Positions 59,195 through 64,000 of a stretch of 64,000 bases of DNA are shown here, in pieces; the stretch's first letter is position 1, and every line of letters starts with the position of its first letter. The position numbers and the translations under genes are program-made. The notes under the pieces were generated by a model that saw nothing but the letters and a program-made list of their open reading frames with translations, was not told the origin of the DNA and ran no database searches. The stretch spans positions 1,049,076 through 1,113,075 of the forward strand of contig NW_020654289.1 of NCBI RefSeq assembly GCF_003589595.1, read 5' to 3'. The stretch is from Hyposmocoma kahamanoa. Its lineage: Eukaryota > Arthropoda > Insecta > Lepidoptera > Cosmopterigidae.

Positions 59195-59480
59195 TTTGAT
59201 TAGCCAACTTCCATTCAAAGGTCATCCTAAAGATATATATAGCACAATAGTCGTATTATAAATTTCACAGTATCATAGATTTTGATGATGTTTTTACAAC
59301 TTAAATAACATTTACAAGCATTTTAGTTTACAAAATAAAATAAAAACATGACATTTCCCGACAACTTCGAACGTGGAAATAATGACGTCACAAAAGTAGG
59401 CCACTTTTCGTCATTTCATTGGTTCATGGCTGTGGTAAAGCAGTTATTCCCGCTTCCGCCATCTGTTGACGAGTTTTAAA
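59195..59480 (-). promoter_or_regulatory. putative promoter of the CREB3-like gene with CRE and CCAAT box
   Basis: Upstream of the isoform A ATG lies a perfect palindromic CRE, TGACGTCA (59383-59390), and a CCAAT box (ATTGG on +, about 59409-59414), in a mildly GC-enriched stretch. CREB3-family proteins bind CRE and UPR-type elements, so autoregulation is possible. The start site itself is not identified. Confidence 0.4.
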
Positions 59481-59545
59481 ACTACTTGCTCCGATACGTT
59501 CCGTTTTACGTTTTATGTTTAGTTCAAGTTTAAGTTCATTCAAAT

Positions 59546-59712
59546 TATCGAGTTCTTAGGTTTTCGCGATTGTTACACATAGGAAATGAAACTATTTTTC
59601 CGGATTTAAATCGCGTATATTTGCTTTTTCACAAATCTTTTGTTTTGTTTTTTGGTTTGTTTGAAAAAACAAATATACGCGATTTAAATCCGAAAAAATA
59701 GTTTCATTTCCT
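59546..59712. repeat. long hairpin, 50-bp near-perfect arms, upstream of the CREB3-like promoter
   Basis: Arms at 59581-59630 and 59662-59712 (AGGAAATGAAACTATTTTTC ... ATTTAAATCGCGTATATTTG and complement) around a T/G-rich loop. The leading TATCGAGTTCTTAGGTTTTC and the left arm recur at 42571 and 52321. Confidence 0.7.
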
Positions 59713-60916
59713 ATTCATTCTTATTAATTCTTGAGTATTTTAATTTTGAAATATCATAGTAAAATTGTCATTTTTTTTATGCTATCTGCTACTAATTCTG
59801 GTATTTTCTGAATTATAAAAAGTGAAAGTCTACGAAACGTAAAAACAATTTTCTAATAAATTAATTATGACCACTCGCGCAAAACTTCAAGAATATAATA
59901 ATATATTTAAATTAAATATCATTATACTTTGTGTAGCAACGAACTTGTGATTAACGAGTTGTTCGAATGAGATCACTTATGCTCACCTTATCTTTTATTT
60001 TAATAAAAATATATTTTTAATTTAATAAAAATTAAAGAGTAAAATAAAAAAGTAAGGGCACAAAAATATTATGTTCATTCAGAACACCCGAGTTCTCAAA
60101 TGAAATTCTGAGAATTTGCGCCTTAAATTTATACGTTAGAGTTTAAATTTGTAGGTTCAGAAGACAATACCTAGATTGTATATATTTATTATATCGTCTG
60201 TTTAAATGTAAAACCACATAAGTGACATTTTCCACAAAAAGTATTTAATTTATATAGCTATGGTAAGAAAATCACTATCTTTCTGCAAGTGAAACTCAAT
60301 AACGAAAACGCTATAAACTTAAATCTGCAAAAAGATGGTGAATTTCATACAACTGATATATATAATTTGGAGATTTTTTGTGGAAAGTGTCACTAATTAA
60401 TAATATCATTATGTGGATTTACCTTTAAGTAGACGATATGTAGTTGGGAATATCGTACTTTGCTCGATTTATAAAATAAATAGGATACCTATAAATAAAA
60501 TTATTTTGTATGAGTTGAAAGAAAACCTATTGATATAACAAATCAATTATTCAAAAAGTAGGTACTCATAGTTACACATTATAATACAACAAACTGTATT
60601 GGCTATTGCAATTTGAATCTTTCTTCAACGACTTAAGGTTTAATGGCAGATTTTAACAATTTCTTTACAATATCCTTTTGGCACGTTCTATTGAATCACT
60701 AGAAATAGTGGTTCAATACGGAGAGCGCGCACTGTAAAGGGCTCTTTGCGCCCTTCGTGTCTTATAATAATATGGGCCATTAGTAAGAGGTGATGAAAGG
60801 GAGCCCCTCTACACCTTTACGGGGTGAAAGAAAAATGGATCCTCTCCGGGAAATAAATCTGCTCTTCCGTATCTGTACCGAAATAATATTTTTATGAAAT
60901 TGTTTCTTTCGATAAC

Positions 60917-61110
60917 CTCGGTGGCATAGCGGTTAGCACTGTGAGCGATTGATTAGAATGCCCCGGGTTCGGTTCTCGGTAAGACCAGTTTAGGAATTAA
61001 AGCATTTTAAACTAGATCTAGTGTGAGTGTTCTGGGTGATGCCGCTATTCATTACTATGGTACTTTTAGTACAGGGAATTCCCTAGTCTGAGACCAGGCA
61101 ATTATTAATA
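60917..61110 (+). mobile_element. SINE family D, best copy
   Basis: Head TCGGTGGCATAGCGGTTAGC (box A TGGCATAGCGG), box B-like GGGTTCGGTTCTC, body with TAGTACAGGGAATTCCCTAG and end GAGACCAGGCAATTATTAAT. A typical tRNA-derived lepidopteran SINE. Confidence 0.75.
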
Positions 61111-62164
61111 AACTAATTGTTGCCTGTTACTTTACGTATTCATTAACATAAATAATAAATAAATAATGTATTTGTTGAGTACAAGAGTAATACAAGTACC
61201 AAAAGGTGACAATTAAATAAGAAATAAATATAATCCATGGTAGTGACCCGTTCAGCTCATGCAGGTTGTCTAGATCTATCATATCGATCCTGGTTAAATG
61301 TCAAATGTGCATTTGGAAAATACTTATTACAATTTAAATTAGAATGCGATTTAAAAAAACTTTAAGTCTTGTAAGGAAAAGTCGAAACTTTCTAGTTTTC
61401 CATATAACATATAAAATCAGAGTTAGATTAGTTAGTGTCGACACTAATTTCAAAGTTCCGTTCAAGTTCAAATTTTTCCCGTGTTTAATCGGTTTTTTGT
61501 CCGTTGCTTTATTTCAGAATTTATTTTTATACAAGTGTATTTAAAAACAATTTTAAAAATGCATATCGCTGTATTATACGTGTTCTATTTAGTTCAGTTG
61601 ATATAAAAAAAAATCATGGGTTTATGTGAAGTACTTATTGAATACAGCGGTTTCCTTGTAAAATTTCGAGGTAAATTAATATTGTAAAATGTATACAAAT
61701 GTTTATTTACAAAGAGCAACCCCTACAATTTATTGTTCTTCTTGGGGGATTCTGCTTTACGAATGAGGAGCAGAGTTTAATCAATATGACTATTTCAAGT
61801 GTAATTTGGTTAAATAAGAAATAAAGATTAATTGGTTTTGGTTTTTGTTTGAAGTGCTGGTTGGCTGGTGACATATAATTGTTATTGATTGTGTTACTGT
61901 GTTTTTCTAGCGCATGCCCTATTAAGTTTTAACAATAGATTACACCTGCCTTTTTATGTACGCCAACTGTACTCTATTTACATATATTATATGTATTAGT
62001 GCCAATGACCAGAATTGTTGGAATAAGCAGTATAATAACCTCGGTTTTTTACAGATCATCGGTCATGAGCAGATTTTTTGTGCAAACATAAGTACAGGCA
62101 GTACGCAAGGCGACAGCGCGCCATATTTAATAGTACGTTGTGTAATAAGGGCGCGGACGGTAAA

Positions 62165-62800
62165 TAATTACTAACGAGAGTTTATTAAAAACCCGAAGTT
62201 GAGGGCTGAGGGCTTTAAAAGTTTGTAATTTTTACCGCCGAGTACAAATGTTTCATCACATTTGCGAGAACATGGACACAACGATAATTTATTTCTTGTA
62301 TGAATAAATATCGCTTCACAACACGACATTTATGTACGGATTTCGCAAATGGCAGGGCTATTAAAAAAAAAATTCTTCCATAGATAATACAACTCGAACT
62401 AAAATATTATAAAAGACACAAAGAGCATTAGAGCTCCTTGTGAAAGAGTTCGTCTAGGGAAGTACTCCTTACATATTTTTGCGATTTAAAGCACTGATTG
62501 GCACTAGAACTGTTATGGACAGGCGTGTAGCTTACCATCAGGCATACACGACTCGTTCGTCCCGTCGCTTGATATTATAAAAAAAAACAGACGCATGCAG
62601 CCACAATGTATTAGATATAAAATAAATAATTTCCAAATTCAAAACGTACTGCAGAATTTGAATTCACCAAATAAAATTAGTAAAATATAAATTGCAAATG
62701 TTTAATTTTTTTATACTTGAAGTTTATGAGAAATGTACGTCCAAATTTTTCAAACATAAAAACTTTTTGCTTAATATTGACGTAAAAAATCCACAAGGCG
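62165..62800. repeat. dispersed repeat family R, copy 2, with nested retroposon
   Basis: Matches 27365-27800 on both sides of a family B retroposon (62428-62582). The retroposon therefore inserted into an existing R copy. Confidence 0.6.
62428..62582 (+). mobile_element. retroposon family B copy, internally deleted
   Basis: GAGCTCCTTGTGAAAGAGTT, then a jump to TTTTGCGATTTAAAGCACTG, ending CGTCCCGTCGCTTGATATTA plus A-run. Both ends are present, the middle is lost. Confidence 0.7.
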
Positions 62801-63675
62801 ATAATTTTTTTTTTTTAATTTATTGTATTTATTACATTTAAAAGTATTTAAAAACAAAACATTCCAGTATAACATAAACTTAACTAAGTTTTTCTGTATA
62901 CCGCTCATTCGTCGTACAAAAATATTTCTATGTGTAGTGTGCGCGTTCGTACTCCTTCGTGTTGACATTTCGTGGTGTGCGTGAGTTCGGTAATATAGGG
63001 TGTCAATAAACTTACAATTTTGTACATCCTACTGTTGAACACGGATATAATATACTAATTCTAATATAATATAATATAATACAATATAAAATAATAAGTG
63101 TAATAAAAACTTTTTCGTATGTATTATATGGAGTTAGTATGCATAATATTGTTAATTAAAGTTGAATAGGTATAATATTTATTACATACTAATATAATTA
63201 CTTTTAATATAAATTATCATTATTATATATATTATTACGTATTTTTTTCTAAAAAGTACTTTTTTAATCTAGGTTTGATATTTTTATAATTTAATGATAC
63301 TTTTATTTCTAATGTAATGAAAAAGCCCGCGGATATAATTTAGAACATTACTGTCGACTTTGCCTGCTGTTTTTACTATGTTTGTATGATGAAAACAAAT
63401 TTTATGGTAATAAATCTTTAGCTACCTATGTTATTAATATTAATCATCTACTCAGGTATTTGGGGTTTACTAAATAATGCAATAGGGTTAGGTTAGGGTA
63501 GCTTTGTAAACGAATGTTTGGTATAAATGTATTTATGAGAAGGTAGGTACAGTCGATACCTCAAAATAGCTGACACTCTAACCAACCGTTGATTCTGCGA
63601 TAAGTTTGAAGAAAAGTGACAAACTTAACATTTCACATATGAGCTGTAAAAGTAATTGTGGTATAACTTTTTTTT

Positions 63676-63810
63676 AAAGCACACTCACAGCCTGGTACTA
63701 GAGAAACCCTGTGACCGGCTAAGTGACCATTTGTCACTTAGCCGTCTTTTAGTTAGTGGACGGCAGAAATATTTTTCCCGCCGCGGAAATCGAACCCTAG
63801 TATCCATTCC
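63676..63810 (-). mobile_element. diverged SINE A-like remnant
   Basis: GCACACTCACAGCCTGGTAC, GAGAAACCCTGTG, then after a short palindrome (GGCTAAGTGACC/ GTCACTTAGCC) CGCGGAAATCGAACCCTAGT. Tail and B-box parts remain. Confidence 0.5.
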
Positions 63811-63819
63811 TGGTAATAA

Positions 63820-64000
63820 CAGACAAATCAACTAGGTGGCGCTTATTGCACTGGTTTTTATGGATCGGCTATTTTTATAGTTCGTTTAATATTAGCGCCA
63901 TCTAATCATATTAGTAAGCGTTAATTTATAAAGTGTTTTGTAACACATAACGTCATCTGTTATATAGTCAAAGTTCAGAAATTAATTTTAGCCCATGGTT
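63820..64000. repeat. GCGCCATCTA-type dispersed repeat, copy 2 (cut by window end)
   Basis: Parallel to 13022-13215: CAAATCAACTAGGTGGCGCT, TTAGCGCCATCTAATCATAT, AAGCGTTAATTTATAAAG, GTTCAGAAATTAATTTTAGC. Confidence 0.6.

Larger units (their letters stand above)
59471..64000. other. upstream intergenic region, repeat-rich
   Basis: Beyond the CREB3-like promoter I see no convincing gene to the right edge. It holds a hairpin (59546-59712), SINE D (60917-61110), retroposon B (62428-62582) inside repeat R (62165-62800), a SINE A remnant (63676-63810) and a GCGCCATCTA repeat (63820-64000). Short ORFs such as 61344-61544 show no motifs. Confidence 0.6.

Noticed and set aside
61344..61544. 66-codon + ORF upstream of the CREB3-like gene
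   Set aside because: Hydrophobic, AT-driven composition (Phe/Leu/Ile/Lys), no motif and no splice or promoter context.
63484..63500. TTAGG-like telomeric repeat (AGGGTTAGGTTAGGGTAG)
   Set aside because: Only two to three imperfect units, with no array. Such short TTAGG/CCTAACC runs are common in moth DNA (another at about 11965-11990).

Overview
This is eukaryotic, AT-rich, intron-rich insect DNA, almost certainly from a moth or butterfly. The evidence is the gene content, the density of tRNA-headed SINEs ending in (ATT)n, and the many short hairpin transposons and decayed LINE pieces. There is no bacterial, phage or CRISPR material. Almost all open reading frames of 60-120 codons are chance ORFs or lie in repeats. 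The real coding sequence is spliced, and I rebuilt it from splice junctions and codon phase.

Left part, + strand (1 to about 21200): the 3' end of gilgamesh (gish), casein kinase I gamma. The kinase domain lies off the left edge. The window holds the C-terminal tail exons at 2528-2608, 7007-7126, 13980-14089 and 14663-14720, plus a candidate optional 66-nt exon at 4337-4402. The protein ends in the family's Cys-Cys-Cys-Phe-Phe plus polybasic membrane anchor. After the stop come about 6.5 kb without a convincing ORF, with several AATAAA motifs. This may be an extended 3' UTR.

Right part, - strand (59194 down to 22185): a complete gene for a CREB3/Luman/CREB3L-type membrane-anchored bZIP factor. 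It has two alternative first coding exons and seven shared exons, all phase-consistent, giving predicted proteins of 676 and 649 residues. The order is acidic N-terminus, ATB domain, bZIP, polyglycine, transmembrane helix, site-1-protease-like RALL, then a lumenal tail with two N-glycosylation sequons. The two genes converge: their candidate poly(A) signals are only about 100 bp apart, near 21200-21300. By family knowledge gish is a palmitoylated membrane kinase (Wnt and trafficking roles) and CREB3-type factors are ER/Golgi-released regulators of secretory capacity. The window gives no direct evidence that they act together.

The introns and the region beyond 59.5 kb are filled with mobile elements. 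These include at least 12 pieces of one tRNA-headed SINE, three other SINE families (one sharing its 3' tail with an RTE-like LINE piece here), a poly(A)-ended retroposon family with about 10 copies, and two 286-bp hAT-type MITEs with perfect 8-bp target duplications. There is also a 153-bp Harbinger-like MITE with TAA duplications, several long hairpins, LINE reverse-transcriptase fragments, and a tiny 64-74-nt retroposon with 12-13-bp target duplications. I found no undescribed multi-gene system. The most interesting items are the architecture of the CREB3-like factor, the possible gish mini-exon, the tiny retroposon and the MITEs with clear insertion footprints.
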